Shown: positions 1-8,834 of the stretch, in pieces
Layout: every line of letters starts with the position of its first letter
Numbering within the stretch: position 1 is the stretch's first letter
From: Shewanella saliphila
GTDB taxonomy: Bacteria; Pseudomonadota; Gammaproteobacteria; Enterobacterales; Shewanellaceae
NCBI RefSeq assembly: GCF_014648295.1
Contig: NZ_BMQV01000020.1
Location: 1-64,000, forward strand
Length of the DNA: 64,000 nt
Direction of reading: 5' to 3'
Program-made: the position numbers and the translations under genes
Notes under the pieces: model-generated
Database searches by the model: none
The model's input: only the letters and a program-made list of their open reading frames with translations
Told to the model about the DNA's origin: nothing

Positions 1-119
1 CTTCCTTCAGACCCTGCCGTTGGCCAGCAACGCCCTTGCCATTCGGATTATCTTCCCCTCAGTCGGGGTGATTCAGGTTTCTTTCAACCTGACGGGTTTG
101 CCAGCTTCGCTGGGCAAAC
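1..119 (-). mobile_element. Probable 5' end of a group II intron (cut by window edge)
   Basis: Read on the minus strand, this stretch is a series of short hairpins with no open frame. It opens with a stem GTTTGCC/GGCAAAC, followed by a CAGGTT..AACCTG hairpin, a CCCC..GGGG hairpin, and the phrases GGCAAGGGCGTTG and CAGGGTCTGAAGGAAG. I recall these as typical of domain I of bacterial group II introns; that is memory, not a search. Its 5' end (G at 119) directly follows the T-tract of the mdh terminator, which is the insertion habit of class C introns. The 5' bases GTTTG fit the GTGYG consensus imperfectly. The reverse-transcriptase part would lie left of the window. An unrelated structured RNA remains possible. 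Confidence 0.45.
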
Positions 120-152
120 AAAAAAAACGCGAAGCCATTAGCTTCGCGTTTT
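120..152 (-). terminator. mdh intrinsic terminator
   Basis: A perfect 10-bp stem AACGCGAAGC/GCTTCGCGTT with a 5-nt loop, followed on the minus strand by eight Ts at 127-120. It lies 20 bp beyond the mdh stop codon. Confidence 0.9.
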
Positions 153-170
153 AGAGCATCGATTTGTTAA

Positions 171-1106
171 TTACTTAACAAATTCAACGCCTAATTTGAT
201 GTCACCTTTAAGGGTGTCTAGCATTGCATCGCGAGCGTTAGCTTCAAATGCGCTGATTTCACCGTAAGGTAATACTTTTTCTACGCCGTTTTTGCCAAGT
301 ACTACTGGCTGTGCGAAGAATTCAGCGTGCTCACTGCCGCCGTCAACATAGGCACATTCAACCACGTTGGCTTCGCCTTGTAGACCACGTACCAACGATA
401 AACCAAAGCGACATGCTGCTTGGCCCATTGATAATGTTGCGCTACCGCCACCGGCTTTAGCTTCAACAACTTCAGTACCTGCGTTTTGAATGCGAGTTGT
501 CATTGCGGCAACTTCTTCATCAGTGAAAGTTACACCTTCAACCTGAGAAAGTAGTGGCAGAATAGTCACGCCGCTGTGGCCGCCGATAACGTTAACTTTA
601 ACGTCAGCAACGTTTAAGCCTTTAAGCTCAGCGATAAAGGTTTCGCTGCGGATAACGTCAAGCGTAGTGATACCGAATAAACGGTTTTTGTCATACACAC
701 CAGCATTTTTCAATACTTCAGCAGCAATAGCTACCGTGGTGTTCACTGGGTTAGTAATAATACCCACTAATGCTTTAGGGCAAGTTACAGCCACTTTTTC
801 CATTAGGTTACGGACGATGCCAGCGTTGATGTTGAATAGATCTGAGCGATCCATACCAGGCTTACGCGCGACACCAGCAGACATTAATACGACGTCAGCA
901 TCAACTAATGCAGCCGTTGGATCTTCACCCGCAAAACCTTTTACTTCTACGTCTGTTGGGATGTGACTTAAGTCAACAGCAACACCCGGAGTAACAGGAG
1001 CGATGTCATATAGAGACAACTTTGAGCCCGCAGGCAGTTGAGTTTTTAACAGTAAAGCTAGCGCCTGGCCGATACCACCAGCAGCACCTAATACAGCAAC
1101 TTTCAT
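171..1106 (-). CDS. mdh: Malate dehydrogenase
   Basis: NAD-dependent malate dehydrogenase of the TCA cycle, interconverting malate and oxaloacetate in the cytoplasm. The 311-residue product starts [14 protein letters not shown], with the dinucleotide-binding GxxGxxG at residues 7-13. It has the substrate-binding arginine segment [11 protein letters not shown] near residue 80 and the catalytic histidine in VIGGHSG near 177. It is close to full-length E. coli Mdh (312 aa). The frame is open for five codons further upstream, but the ATG at 1106 has a GGAGAT ribosome site 5 bases away and matches the family start. It is monocistronic with its own terminator. The argR gene usually found next to mdh in gammaproteobacteria is not in this window. 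Confidence 0.97.
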   Translation of the reverse strand: MKVAVLGAAGGIGQALALLLKTQLPAGSKLSLYDIAPVTPGVAVDLSHIPTDVEVKGFAGEDPTAALVDADVVLMSAGVARKPGMDRSDLFNINAGIVRNLMEKVAVTCPKALVGIITNPVNTTVAIAAEVLKNAGVYDKNRLFGITTLDVIRSETFIAELKGLNVADVKVNVIGGHSGVTILPLLSQVEGVTFTDEEVAAMTTRIQNAGTEVVEAKAGGGSATLSMGQAACRFGLSLVRGLQGEANVVECAYVDGGSEHAEFFAQPVVLGKNGVEKVLPYGEISAFEANARDAMLDTLKGDIKLGVEFVK

Positions 1107-1568
1107 AATTATCTCCATCAATTTATGCAGTTTGTGACATTGATCTAAATTGTCGTGGCGTCACATTACTGCATAGTCACAATAATTTCAATTATACGTT
1201 AGTGGACAGTGGTAAATAAGTGAGCGCTAATAAGACTTAAGCTGAAATTTGTGCATGAATTATGCTCAACGTTATCCTCATTATGGAGCGAAATCCCTTA
1301 TCAATATCACGACTTTTGTTGGCAACTGCGAGTCATTTTATAGGTATAAATATGCACCATCTGTTCGATTTAAGCTTAAAACAAAGGCGCAGACAACCAT
1401 TAAGCAACACGCTATGTTTACTTTTAACGCCAGTGATACTGAATAACACTTATGAGTATTTATGGAGGGACAGTTACGAATTGATGCGACTTTCGCGTAA
1501 ACTAACGAATAAATATATTAAGCTGCTGTCGTATCTGCACCTTCAATCCAAATACTTGCGAGAATTTC
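1107..1568. other. Intergenic region upstream of mdh, no supported gene
   Basis: This 460-bp gap holds the mdh promoter on the left. Two overlapping open frames (1249-1446 and 1262-1615, plus strand) have low-complexity, unrecognisable products and no ribosome site, so I do not call them genes. The base composition is AT-rich. The lack of argR here suggests a local rearrangement relative to the common gammaproteobacterial arrangement. Confidence 0.5.
1133..1148. promoter_or_regulatory. Candidate CRP site upstream of mdh
   Basis: TGTGACATTGATCTAA, or TTAGATCAATGTCACA on the mdh strand, matches TGTGA-N6-TCACA at 8 of 10 positions. It lies about 27-42 bp upstream of the mdh start codon. In E. 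coli mdh responds to carbon and oxygen regulators, so the placement is sensible, but the second half-site is degenerate. Confidence 0.35.
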
Positions 1569-2018
1569 ATGATAATAAGAGCTGGCCAACACGCCGATTT
1601 ACACGCCTTAGTTAATTTTAATCAAGCCATGGCAATGGAAACCGAAAACCTCACCCTAGATGCCGACAAACTCACTCAAGGGGTTGAAGGGTTGTTAACT
1701 CACCCTGAGCGCGGCGTTTATTTAGTCGCTGAAATTGATGGCGAAATTGTCGGTTCGCTGATGGTGACTTACGAGTGGAGCGATTGGCGCGCCAGTAATT
1801 ATTACTGGATTCAAAGTGTGTATGTTCGTCCGCAAAATCGTCGCCAGGGTATTTATGGCAAGCTCTACCAAGCGGTAAAAGACTTTGCCGCCGCCAATGG
1901 TGGCACAGCTAGCTTCAGATTATATGTAGAACATGACAACGCCGTTGCTCAAAAAACCTATGAGTCTCTGGGCATGCAACAAAGCCATTATTTGATGTAT
2001 GAAGAAAATACCAAGTAA
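1569..2018 (+). CDS. GNAT family N-acetyltransferase
   Basis: A 149-residue single-domain GNAT acetyltransferase that would transfer acetyl from acetyl-CoA to an amine; the substrate cannot be told. The N-terminal IIRAGQHADLHALVNF fits motif C. The central VRPQNRRQGIYGKLYQ (about residues 90-106) is the pyrophosphate-binding motif A, with the R/QxxGxxG-like signature QNRRQGIYG. NAVAQKTYESLGM near 125-138 is motif B. The ATG at 1569 has only a weak upstream purine stretch. The gene stands alone between the mdh upstream region and the convergent gene at 2115. Confidence 0.85.
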   Translation: MIIRAGQHADLHALVNFNQAMAMETENLTLDADKLTQGVEGLLTHPERGVYLVAEIDGEIVGSLMVTYEWSDWRASNYYWIQSVYVRPQNRRQGIYGKLYQAVKDFAAANGGTASFRLYVEHDNAVAQKTYESLGMQQSHYLMYEENTK

Positions 2019-2114
2019 AACGGTTGAAATCCCTACCTAACCACCCGCAAAGTCAGCACTTAGCCGGTGGTTATATTGTATATCTAACCTGAGCTCAGGT
2101 TACCTAGATTGAAT

Positions 2115-3251
2115 TTAAGTTCTGACGCTAAAGCGCATCATCACTGGTGCATGGTCGGTACTGTCACTGTCGCGCTCATAATCTGGGCGAACCAGATGTC
2201 TGTCGAAGGTTTGATAATCAATAATATGGGCTAAATTTTGCTGTTGAGTCGGGTTAAACTCGCTTGAAACTAAAATGTAATCAAGCACAGATCCAGTGTT
2301 GCCATAATAGTGCGTAGCTTGTCTTACAACATGTGGTTCGTCATCAAGCAATGAGGCTGATTCAAACTCATCTTGTGCCAAAGTGGCATTGCATTTAGTT
2401 GCCGCAATAAACAACTCATAACTGTCGTACAAGCTGCTTTGGTGTAATTCTGCCATTAATGAGGTTTCGCCGAGTTTGGCTAATTGCGGGTCTTCAATGT
2501 CACTGCGAAACACCCGCAGTTGATTATTAAAGGCCGCTAACAACTCGCTGCCCATGGTGTCATTAAAGTCGCCCATTAACATAAACGGTTGCTGGGCTTG
2601 CTGGCGCCTCATGAGCATTTGATGGCATAACAATGCTGACTCACTGCCGCGCTGTAAACTTGAGGCCCAACGTCCAAGCACCTGGCGTGCAACAAAATCT
2701 GGCCCGCCTTGTAAACCGCTCTCGCTAATATCATCACGGCTTACACCACTGCGTTTTGATTTAAGGTGAATAACATAACAATCGCACGGCCCAAATACCG
2801 GTAATTGAATGGTGGCACGAAGCGGTTTGCGGCTAAAGGCAAAAGTATCGGCTAAACCTAATTGCTTAATCCATTGCGGATCGGGGCTGACATTCACTGA
2901 ATCCACAATCGGATATTTTGAAGCAATGGCCACCACAGGACTGCGATAAACATAATCGCTGATCACTTCAGGCTCATCTAAGGCCACAAAGTACTCATAA
3001 CCCAATGATTGGGTCAATTTGGCCAAGGCGTCTGGGCTAAACACCTCTTGAAAACCGATAATATCTGGCTGGCTTTGATTAATAAAATCACTTAACCAGG
3101 CACACTTTTTTTGCCATTGCTTGTCGCTGTAAATATTTTCAAAATCATAAAACGCATACGGTGGCTCAATAAAATTAAATAAGTTAATACTCACCACATT
3201 AAAGCTAAGCTCAGATGCAGTAGGCGATGATGCGTCGTTTACGTTTAACAT
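2115..3251 (-). CDS. Endonuclease/exonuclease/phosphatase family protein
   Basis: A 378-residue member of the DNase I-like EEP superfamily of metal-dependent phosphodiesterases. Family marks in order: SINLFNF near residue 22 (first Asn), GFQEVF near 62 (metal-binding Glu), HLKS near 163, GDFND near 228 (Asp/Asn pair) and STDHAPVMMRF at the C-terminus (catalytic Asp-His). There is no signal peptide, so it is probably cytoplasmic. TAGGA lies 7 bases before the ATG. The substrate could be nucleic acid, a phosphoinositide-like lipid or another phosphodiester; the sequence does not decide this. Confidence 0.85.
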   Translation of the reverse strand: MLNVNDASSPTASELSFNVVSINLFNFIEPPYAFYDFENIYSDKQWQKKCAWLSDFINQSQPDIIGFQEVFSPDALAKLTQSLGYEYFVALDEPEVISDYVYRSPVVAIASKYPIVDSVNVSPDPQWIKQLGLADTFAFSRKPLRATIQLPVFGPCDCYVIHLKSKRSGVSRDDISESGLQGGPDFVARQVLGRWASSLQRGSESALLCHQMLMRRQQAQQPFMLMGDFNDTMGSELLAAFNNQLRVFRSDIEDPQLAKLGETSLMAELHQSSLYDSYELFIAATKCNATLAQDEFESASLLDDEPHVVRQATHYYGNTGSVLDYILVSSEFNPTQQQNLAHIIDYQTFDRHLVRPDYERDSDSTDHAPVMMRFSVRT

Positions 3252-3447
3252 ATGATAATCCTAATAAAACCTAACATTAGGGTACTGACAAGCCTTTGAT
3301 TTGTCGAATAGCAATCACGTTATTTACATTAAAAGATCGCAATTGATCCTAAACGCTAACCCGTGCGTAATACATTAATAGCAACAGGTTACACAGCTTT
3401 TGTATAACATTGCCAACACAATGCAATCATCCTCCGTAAGACCCTTT

Positions 3448-3477
3448 GGCTTATCTTATCGATAAGCCATTTTTTTA
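3448..3477 (+). terminator. Orphan intrinsic terminator upstream of the CIA30 gene
   Basis: An 8-bp perfect stem GGCTTATC/GATAAGCC with a 5-nt loop is followed by ATTTTTTT on the plus strand. No plus-strand gene precedes it, because the gene at 2115-3251 is on the minus strand. It must therefore end a short transcript begun at about 3260-3420, or act as an attenuator in the leader of the gene at 3522. A TATAAC hexamer at 3403-3408 is a possible -10. Confidence 0.7.
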
Positions 3478-3521
3478 CAGTTTATGTTTTGGGTGTTTAA
3501 TTTTATTTACGAAAGAGGATA

Positions 3522-4109
3522 ATGGTGATGAAACAACAAAAAATAACCACCAGCATTTATACTACCGCCAGTGTATTACTCTTGATGTGCAACCCTGTTT
3601 TGAGCGCAAGTGAGGCCAAAATGTTATTACACTTTATCGATTTACATCACTTTCCTCAGTGGAATATCAATAATGACACCGTAATGGGTGGGGTTTCACA
3701 AAGCCACATAACCCAGCATCCACAGCAAGCACTACTATTTAGCGGCACAGTGTCATTGGCCAATAATGGCGGTTTTGCATCGACCGAGTCGCGAATTATT
3801 AAAGAGATACCTGCTGCATCAGCGATAACTGTCACGCTAAAAGGTGATGGTAAAACTTACCAACTTCGATTAAAAACCCCAGCATTATCTTATGGAGAAG
3901 CCTATGTTGCTAACTTCACCACGCAAGCAGATACCATCACTCAGCATCGCTTTACAGCAAGTGATTTTAGCGTGAGTTTTCGTGGTCGTAAGGTCGCTAA
4001 TGCGCCTGCATTAGCTTTTGTAGATATTGATAGAATGGGTTTTTTAGTTGCACAAAAACAACAAGGTCCATTTGCAATTGAGTTACACTCTGTTGAGTTT
4101 GAACGCTAA
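3522..4109 (+). CDS. CIA30 family protein, exported
   Basis: A 195-residue protein with a cleavable-looking signal peptide (about residues 1-29, ending VLSAS) followed by one CIA30-type beta-sandwich domain. The opening FPQWNINNDTVMGGVSQSHI is the family hallmark, and FVDIDRMGFLVAQKQQGPF lies near the end. The family is named for a mitochondrial complex I assembly factor, but the role of bacterial secreted members is unknown, so no complex I function is implied. AAGAGG precedes the ATG at 3522; an in-frame ATG at 3528 is an alternative start. It sits just downstream of an orphan terminator. Confidence 0.8.
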   Translation: MVMKQQKITTSIYTTASVLLLMCNPVLSASEAKMLLHFIDLHHFPQWNINNDTVMGGVSQSHITQHPQQALLFSGTVSLANNGGFASTESRIIKEIPAASAITVTLKGDGKTYQLRLKTPALSYGEAYVANFTTQADTITQHRFTASDFSVSFRGRKVANAPALAFVDIDRMGFLVAQKQQGPFAIELHSVEFER

Positions 4110-4140
4110 ATTACTCACCAGAGAACATTAAGGCTAGCCA

Positions 4141-4728
4141 TTGAAATTACCCATAAACATTAAAGGCATCATTTTCGACTTAGACGGTACCTTAGTTGAG
4201 TCGAGTTTAGACTTTAATTTAATTCGCCAACAAATCGGCTGCCCCGAAGACATCGACCTGCTTAAGTATGTTGATGATCTAAGCTGTCAAAACAGTCAGG
4301 CTCATGCCAATGACATTATTATTGAGCATGAATACCAAGATGCAATAACCGCTAAGCCCATCAAAGGTATGGCTGAATTAATTAGTGCCATTGAAGCTGC
4401 AAAAATGCCTACGGCGATTGTCACCCGCAACAGTCTTGCCGCCAGCACCATGAAAGTGAAGCAAAATGCCATCGCGATTGATCATGTGCTAACCCGTGAA
4501 GACTACCCCGCAAAACCGGCTCCAGATGCATTATTAGCTATCGCTAATCAATGGCAAATAGCCCCTGAGCACATTATGTATGTTGGCGACTATTTATATG
4601 ACATTCAAGCCGCCAATAATGCCGGAATGGTAGCCTGTCTAATTACCCATGGTGTTGAAAAGCGCTATCAAGACCTTGCCGATGTCGTCATTGATGAGCT
4701 CAACCAATTACTGCCATTTATCCAGTAG
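4141..4728 (+). CDS. HAD family hydrolase, phosphoglycolate phosphatase-like
   Basis: A 195-residue haloacid dehalogenase-type phosphatase. Motif I is DLDGTLVE near residues 13-20 (nucleophile and acid/base Asp), motif II is VTRNS near 97, motif III lysine is in PAKPAPDAL, and motif IV is GDYLYDI near 150. The small helical cap after motif I resembles phosphoglycolate-phosphatase-type enzymes. The start is TTG at 4141, with AAGG 7 bases upstream and no usable ATG before motif I. It lies 31 bp after the CIA30 gene and may be co-transcribed. Confidence 0.85.
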   Translation: MKLPINIKGIIFDLDGTLVESSLDFNLIRQQIGCPEDIDLLKYVDDLSCQNSQAHANDIIIEHEYQDAITAKPIKGMAELISAIEAAKMPTAIVTRNSLAASTMKVKQNAIAIDHVLTREDYPAKPAPDALLAIANQWQIAPEHIMYVGDYLYDIQAANNAGMVACLITHGVEKRYQDLADVVIDELNQLLPFIQ

Positions 4729-4774
4729 TTTGGCGCCATTATCCTAGTCTGTAACATTTAAATGTGAGAATTTC

Positions 4775-4990
4775 ATGAATCGAATTCACCCTAAAAAACT
4801 ACTTCACAGCAAGTGGACCAAAGTTGAGGTGGTTAATAAACTCAAACATTTTAGCGTTATTAAAGTGGAATATGATGAGCAACAAAATGTCATTGAATGC
4901 ATTATTCGCGCAGAAATGAACGCCGCAGAATTTGCTATTGAATGGCGCGATTTAAAAGACCCGCAGAAGTGGAAAATAGGCTGGCAATAA
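4775..4990 (+). CDS. TIGR02450 family Trp-rich small protein
   Basis: A 71-residue conserved small protein. The signature is a start IHPKKLLHSKWT, a central EKHF-like KHFSVIKV, and an end EWRDLKDPQKWKIGW with three tryptophans. Its function is unknown. GTGAGAATTTC precedes the ATG. A strong terminator follows the stop immediately, making this the last gene of the 3522-4990 group. Confidence 0.85.
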   Translation: MNRIHPKKLLHSKWTKVEVVNKLKHFSVIKVEYDEQQNVIECIIRAEMNAAEFAIEWRDLKDPQKWKIGWQ

Positions 4991-5020
4991 AAAAGTGACT
5001 CGCCATGAGTCACTTTTTTT
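4988..5020. terminator. Bidirectional intrinsic terminator
   Basis: The stem AAAAGTGACTC/GAGTCACTTTT with a 5-nt loop has a T-run on the plus strand and an A-run on the other side. It can stop transcription after the Trp-rich gene and also from the minus-strand gene ending at 5062. Confidence 0.9.
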
Positions 5021-5061
5021 GCTAAAGCCCAAAAGCCTACTTAGGGATATTTAACTCTAGA

Positions 5062-5946
5062 TTATCTAATATTGAATACCGAACCTTCAATCCTGAAAGG
5101 AATCGTCTCTAAACCCCAGTCAGATAGCATAACATCACCTATGCGCAAGCTATCGCCCTCACTGCTACAGCCCCACATTTTAGCGCACGTCTGCCCAGGA
5201 ATATTTGAACCCGTGCCTTTTGATGTGTCTGGGATCATGTGATTTAATTGGGCAATATGAGAGCCAAACATATCCTCAAAAGTATCCATTGTGACATCCA
5301 GGGTTTCCATTTCGCCTTCTGGGAAGGTGACTGCTGCAGTTTGCTCTGCAGAAGCGTTTTGCTCTTGCTTTAAGGTCACAACATCTTGCGCAACCAAGCC
5401 ATATAATGCCGTCAGTGGTAAGTCTTTCGTGCTCTCATGTAAGTAGAGTGTCTGACCATAATGTCTTGCGGCATAATTATTTTGCTCGTAGGCAAGAGTC
5501 AGGTATTTGTCAGCTTTTGCCATGTCTTCATCTACCATACCGCCACCTAAATACAACTTACCAAGTAGGTATGATGATTGAGAATGACCCATTCTTGACG
5601 CGTACCCCAAATAGTCAAGGCCTTCTTCAACATCTTTTAAATGGGTATCTTGTAAATACAATACCCCTGCTTTGTATTTAGCATCTAATACGTATTTACC
5701 TGCGCGGCGATACCACTTTAACGCCTTGTCTAAGTTTTTATCCGTGCCATATCCTGCATAATAAAGCTCACCTAGCATTGCCATTGCAGATGAGTGACCT
5801 CGTTTGGTTAAAATACGATAAGCTTTAAAGTATTCAACACATTCTGATGTTTGACACTCTGGTAGCTGACTTGCTTCACTTTTTGTTGGAGCAAAAATCA
5901 AAAAGCTGGCCAAGAGGCTAAAAATAATTATTTTATGTTGCATCAT
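5062..5946 (-). CDS. Sel1-repeat protein, exported
   Basis: A 294-residue protein with a signal peptide (residues 1-25, ending KSEAS) and a run of Sel1-like/TPR helical repeats over about residues 45-180. Examples are AMLGELYYAGYGTDKNLDKALKWYRRAG and YLLGKLYLGGGMVDEDMAKADKYL. Sel1 repeats are protein-protein interaction scaffolds, often periplasmic. The C-terminal 100 residues, with two cysteines (QTCAKMWGC), are not recognised. GGAATT precedes the double ATG start. It is monocistronic and has no functional context. Confidence 0.75.
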   Translation of the reverse strand: MMQHKIIIFSLLASFLIFAPTKSEASQLPECQTSECVEYFKAYRILTKRGHSSAMAMLGELYYAGYGTDKNLDKALKWYRRAGKYVLDAKYKAGVLYLQDTHLKDVEEGLDYLGYASRMGHSQSSYLLGKLYLGGGMVDEDMAKADKYLTLAYEQNNYAARHYGQTLYLHESTKDLPLTALYGLVAQDVVTLKQEQNASAEQTAAVTFPEGEMETLDVTMDTFEDMFGSHIAQLNHMIPDTSKGTGSNIPGQTCAKMWGCSSEGDSLRIGDVMLSDWGLETIPFRIEGSVFNIR

Positions 5947-6116
5947 GCTAATTCCATTTAATGAATGTTTTTATACTATTAGCGCTGAAGCTTAACTTGT
6001 CTATAGTAAGAATGGATTAAAAAATAAACAGAACAAACGACCGTTTAACATATATTCAACATAATACTAGTACCACTAGGGCCTGCAGATAATTAAGCGA
6101 TAGTAATTATTTTCAA

Positions 6117-7145
6117 TCACACGCCAAATCGTGTTGCTTCAAAACGATTTAATAGCCGATGCACGAGATAACACAGTAATAAAGTGGCAACGATGGCGAC
6201 TAAAATGCTGCTTATACGGTATAAGGCACTAAAAACGAGATCATTATTTGGCGTAAGGTACTGGCCAAATAATATGCCTAAGGTGGTCATGGCGCCAAAA
6301 CCAACCCCTGAGCCGCTGGCCTCTTTAACGTGCACCTGACAAAATAACATCAAACCTATCCACAAAAGTGGCACGACAAAAAGTAGCATACCAGACCAAT
6401 CATAAAGCACTGCCTGGCCGACTAAGCCAAAAATCACGCCAAATAAGGTCCCTATCGCACGCTTTCTGGCATAGCCAAGCGCGCCGTTCCAATGCATGGG
6501 AAATAACAGTAATAACGTGGTGGCTTGGGCAGACATTGAATCTTGTAAATTAAATATCTGAAACACAATAAATGACGCTGTAGTGATAGAGGCACCCAAT
6601 AATGCTTCATGGCGCATACGATTAGGCGCTTTTACCACACTGGCCATTGGCGGCCTTGGTGTAACGTCTGGCCATAATGCTGTCATCGCATAGGCGATAA
6701 TCACCGAGGCAAGTGTCGCCCAAAAGTTGCTGAAAATGAGGTTGTTGATGTCCATGCCCGGATAACTGGCAAAATGCAGCATAATGCTTAAACTAATCAC
6801 GCCATTGGCACCGAATAAAAATAAACTGCCACGTGACATGACGGCAAACCGATACAAAAACAATAAAAAAACGATAGGCAACATGACTCCAGGATGACCG
6901 CCAAATAAGCCACCGAGAATACCAACCTCAAGCCCAGCCATGACCGATGAAGCCAACAGTTGTCGCATGGCATGAGCGTTCATTACCGGAACTAATCCAA
7001 GTAATAACATCGGCGTGACGGTAAAAAATACCCCATAATTTAGGTCGAATAATTTACAAATCGCAAACCCCAGTGTGGCACCAGTAGCAATCCGCAAACA
7101 TTGGCGAAAATCATTGGTAGTTAACGGACTATGACGTAATAACAT
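6117..7145 (-). CDS. DUF2955/FUSC-type inner-membrane exporter subunit
   Basis: A 342-residue integral membrane protein with about ten hydrophobic helices, of the DUF2955 type related to aromatic-acid and fusaric-acid exporters such as AaeB. It would form the inner-membrane part of an efflux system with the HlyD protein encoded upstream. The frame is open from a GTG at 7169, but the ATG at 7145 has GAAGG at the right distance and is preferred. It begins about 115 bp after the HlyD gene and is the last gene of the MarR-HlyD-DUF2955 operon. The substrate cannot be inferred. Confidence 0.8.
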   Translation of the reverse strand: MLLRHSPLTTNDFRQCLRIATGATLGFAICKLFDLNYGVFFTVTPMLLLGLVPVMNAHAMRQLLASSVMAGLEVGILGGLFGGHPGVMLPIVFLLFLYRFAVMSRGSLFLFGANGVISLSIMLHFASYPGMDINNLIFSNFWATLASVIIAYAMTALWPDVTPRPPMASVVKAPNRMRHEALLGASITTASFIVFQIFNLQDSMSAQATTLLLLFPMHWNGALGYARKRAIGTLFGVIFGLVGQAVLYDWSGMLLFVVPLLWIGLMLFCQVHVKEASGSGVGFGAMTTLGILFGQYLTPNNDLVFSALYRISSILVAIVATLLLCYLVHRLLNRFEATRFGV

Positions 7146-7260
7146 CGGCATACCTTCAGGATACGTCACGACAAACTCTAGGTTTGCCGCGACTTTAGTG
7201 GCGCAATAAGGCGAGTAACAACATCGATATTTTGATCGGGATTAATAACTTGGCTCGGGA

Positions 7261-8331
7261 TTAATATATATAGTGCAGCACGCTAATCAGCTTAATCTGT
7301 ACTTTGGCTAAAAAACCTAGCACCACATTATTAGGGACTAATTGCACAGTAGCGCGCGCACCGGCGGGTAAGGTATTAACCACTTGATGATCCAGAGCCA
7401 AATGCAAACGTAAACGCTGAGCATCACGCACCCAGCGCGCCGACGCCTCTGGCGTGGCTAAACGCCCATTCGCATCAAACTGCCCTGCACTCACACCAGC
7501 ATCGACATTGCTGACTTTAGCTTGATATAAACGCCCTGGTTGACCGTCAAAAGTAATATAAGCGGTAGATTGTGACTCTATTCCTCTTAAACTTTTTTCT
7601 CTAAAGTCGGCAATAATATCCACTTTTTCAGATACCACAGCGAGCAATGGCTGACCAACAGTGGCAAAACTGCCGACTTCTAGTTGTAGATTAGTCACAA
7701 CCCCATTTTGATCGGCGCGCACCTGGGTGTATGACAGATTTAACTCGGCCTGAGCGAGACGATTTTGAGCTTGGCGCATTTTTAGATTTTCTGCACCATC
7801 ACGCCCACGACTCACCATCAATTGACTTAGACGCGCATTGGCTGCCATTAAGTTAGCTTCTGCTGTTGAGGCGTCACTTTGTGCTTGATCGGCTAATTGC
7901 TGCGACACACCACGGCTTGCGTAAAGCGCATCAAGCCGTTTTGCCTCACTGCGTTTTTGCTGGGCACTACTTTGCTTGGCGTTAACATCGGCTTGAGCGG
8001 CTAATATCTCAGCATCAAGCTCAGCATTGTCTTGTTTGGCTTGCTCTAAGGCTAAATTGGCTTGCTCAACAGCCAGTTCATATGGCGCGGAGTCGATACT
8101 AAATAACACATCACCTTTAGCGACCACTTGATTGTTTGCCACGGCTATCGAGGCAATTTTACCGCTGACTTGCGGGGTGACTTTGGCCACCATACGTGTT
8201 GCCATTGCCTGTGGGGTCATTGGCATCATGGCGTCGGCAAACATAAAGTAGCCAAACACTGATATAAACAGAAATATGGATATTTTAACGAGTCGTGCAA
8301 ATTGTTGATCTGGGGTCATATACTTTCTCAT
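7261..8331 (-). CDS. HlyD/EmrA-family periplasmic adaptor protein
   Basis: A 356-residue membrane fusion protein. It has one N-terminal transmembrane helix (about residues 14-32) and a biotinyl-lipoyl half-motif (VTPQVSGKIASIAVANNQVVAKGDVLF, about 50-77). A long alpha-hairpin coiled coil rich in Ala and Gln follows (about 88-195), then the second lipoyl half and a beta-barrel (VRADQNGVVTNLQLEVGSFA onward). It should link the DUF2955 pump to an outer-membrane channel. The start is ambiguous between ATG 8331 and an ATG four codons in. The MarR gene ends 21 bp upstream. Confidence 0.9.
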   Translation of the reverse strand: MRKYMTPDQQFARLVKISIFLFISVFGYFMFADAMMPMTPQAMATRMVAKVTPQVSGKIASIAVANNQVVAKGDVLFSIDSAPYELAVEQANLALEQAKQDNAELDAEILAAQADVNAKQSSAQQKRSEAKRLDALYASRGVSQQLADQAQSDASTAEANLMAANARLSQLMVSRGRDGAENLKMRQAQNRLAQAELNLSYTQVRADQNGVVTNLQLEVGSFATVGQPLLAVVSEKVDIIADFREKSLRGIESQSTAYITFDGQPGRLYQAKVSNVDAGVSAGQFDANGRLATPEASARWVRDAQRLRLHLALDHQVVNTLPAGARATVQLVPNNVVLGFLAKVQIKLISVLHYIY

Positions 8332-8352
8332 TACTCACTTTTGACTATGCCA

Positions 8353-8817
8353 TTACGCAGAGCTTTTATCTAATGTGGCCAGTGCGTTCTCGCTGATTTG
8401 ACTCATAATATTTTCAAAGTCATTGAGTTGTTGTTGGCTAATGCCTGCTAATAAATTACGTCGCACTAACATGATTTTACTTTCCATCTGTTTAAGCATC
8501 TCAATCCCATCTGGGGTTAAGCTAACAATGCGTGCCCGTTTATCTTTTTCGCAACAACGCCGCTGCACATAGCCCTGATCTTCTAATTGATTAAGGGTGC
8601 GCATTAACGATGGCAATTCAATTTCTAACGCATCTGCAAGCACCTTTTGGCTGACGTTGTCGCCTAAGCGCAGTAATTTCCACAATGCTGTCCAGCGCGG
8701 ATGAGTTAGGCCTAACGGGATTAATTCTGCATCTGCAGCCGTGCGCCATAAACGGTGCAATCGACCTAAATTTTCAGCAAGAGACAGTTCTTTTAATCTT
8801 TCTAATTCTGGAGACAT
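8353..8817 (-). CDS. MarR family transcriptional regulator
   Basis: A 154-residue winged-helix regulator, first gene of the efflux operon. The helix-turn-helix and wing lie around LGDNVSQKVLADALEIELPSLMRTLNQLEDQGYVQRRCCEKDKRARIVSLTPDG (DNA-contact segment near residues 50-90). The frame is open to an ATG at 8850. The ATG at 8817 (MSPELERLKE) is chosen because 8850 lies inside the predicted -10/operator region, ahead of the expected transcript start. Two near-identical palindromes on the promoter indicate autorepression. The Cys pair in QRRCCEKD in the wing could be redox-sensitive. Confidence 0.88.
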   Translation of the reverse strand: MSPELERLKELSLAENLGRLHRLWRTAADAELIPLGLTHPRWTALWKLLRLGDNVSQKVLADALEIELPSLMRTLNQLEDQGYVQRRCCEKDKRARIVSLTPDGIEMLKQMESKIMLVRRNLLAGISQQQLNDFENIMSQISENALATLDKSSA

Positions 8818-8834
8818 GAGTAACACCCACTTAG

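Noticed and set aside
1249..1615. Overlapping open frames of 65 and 117 codons on the plus strand
   Set aside because: No ribosome site, no recognisable motif, unusual composition, and they overlap each other and the GNAT start.
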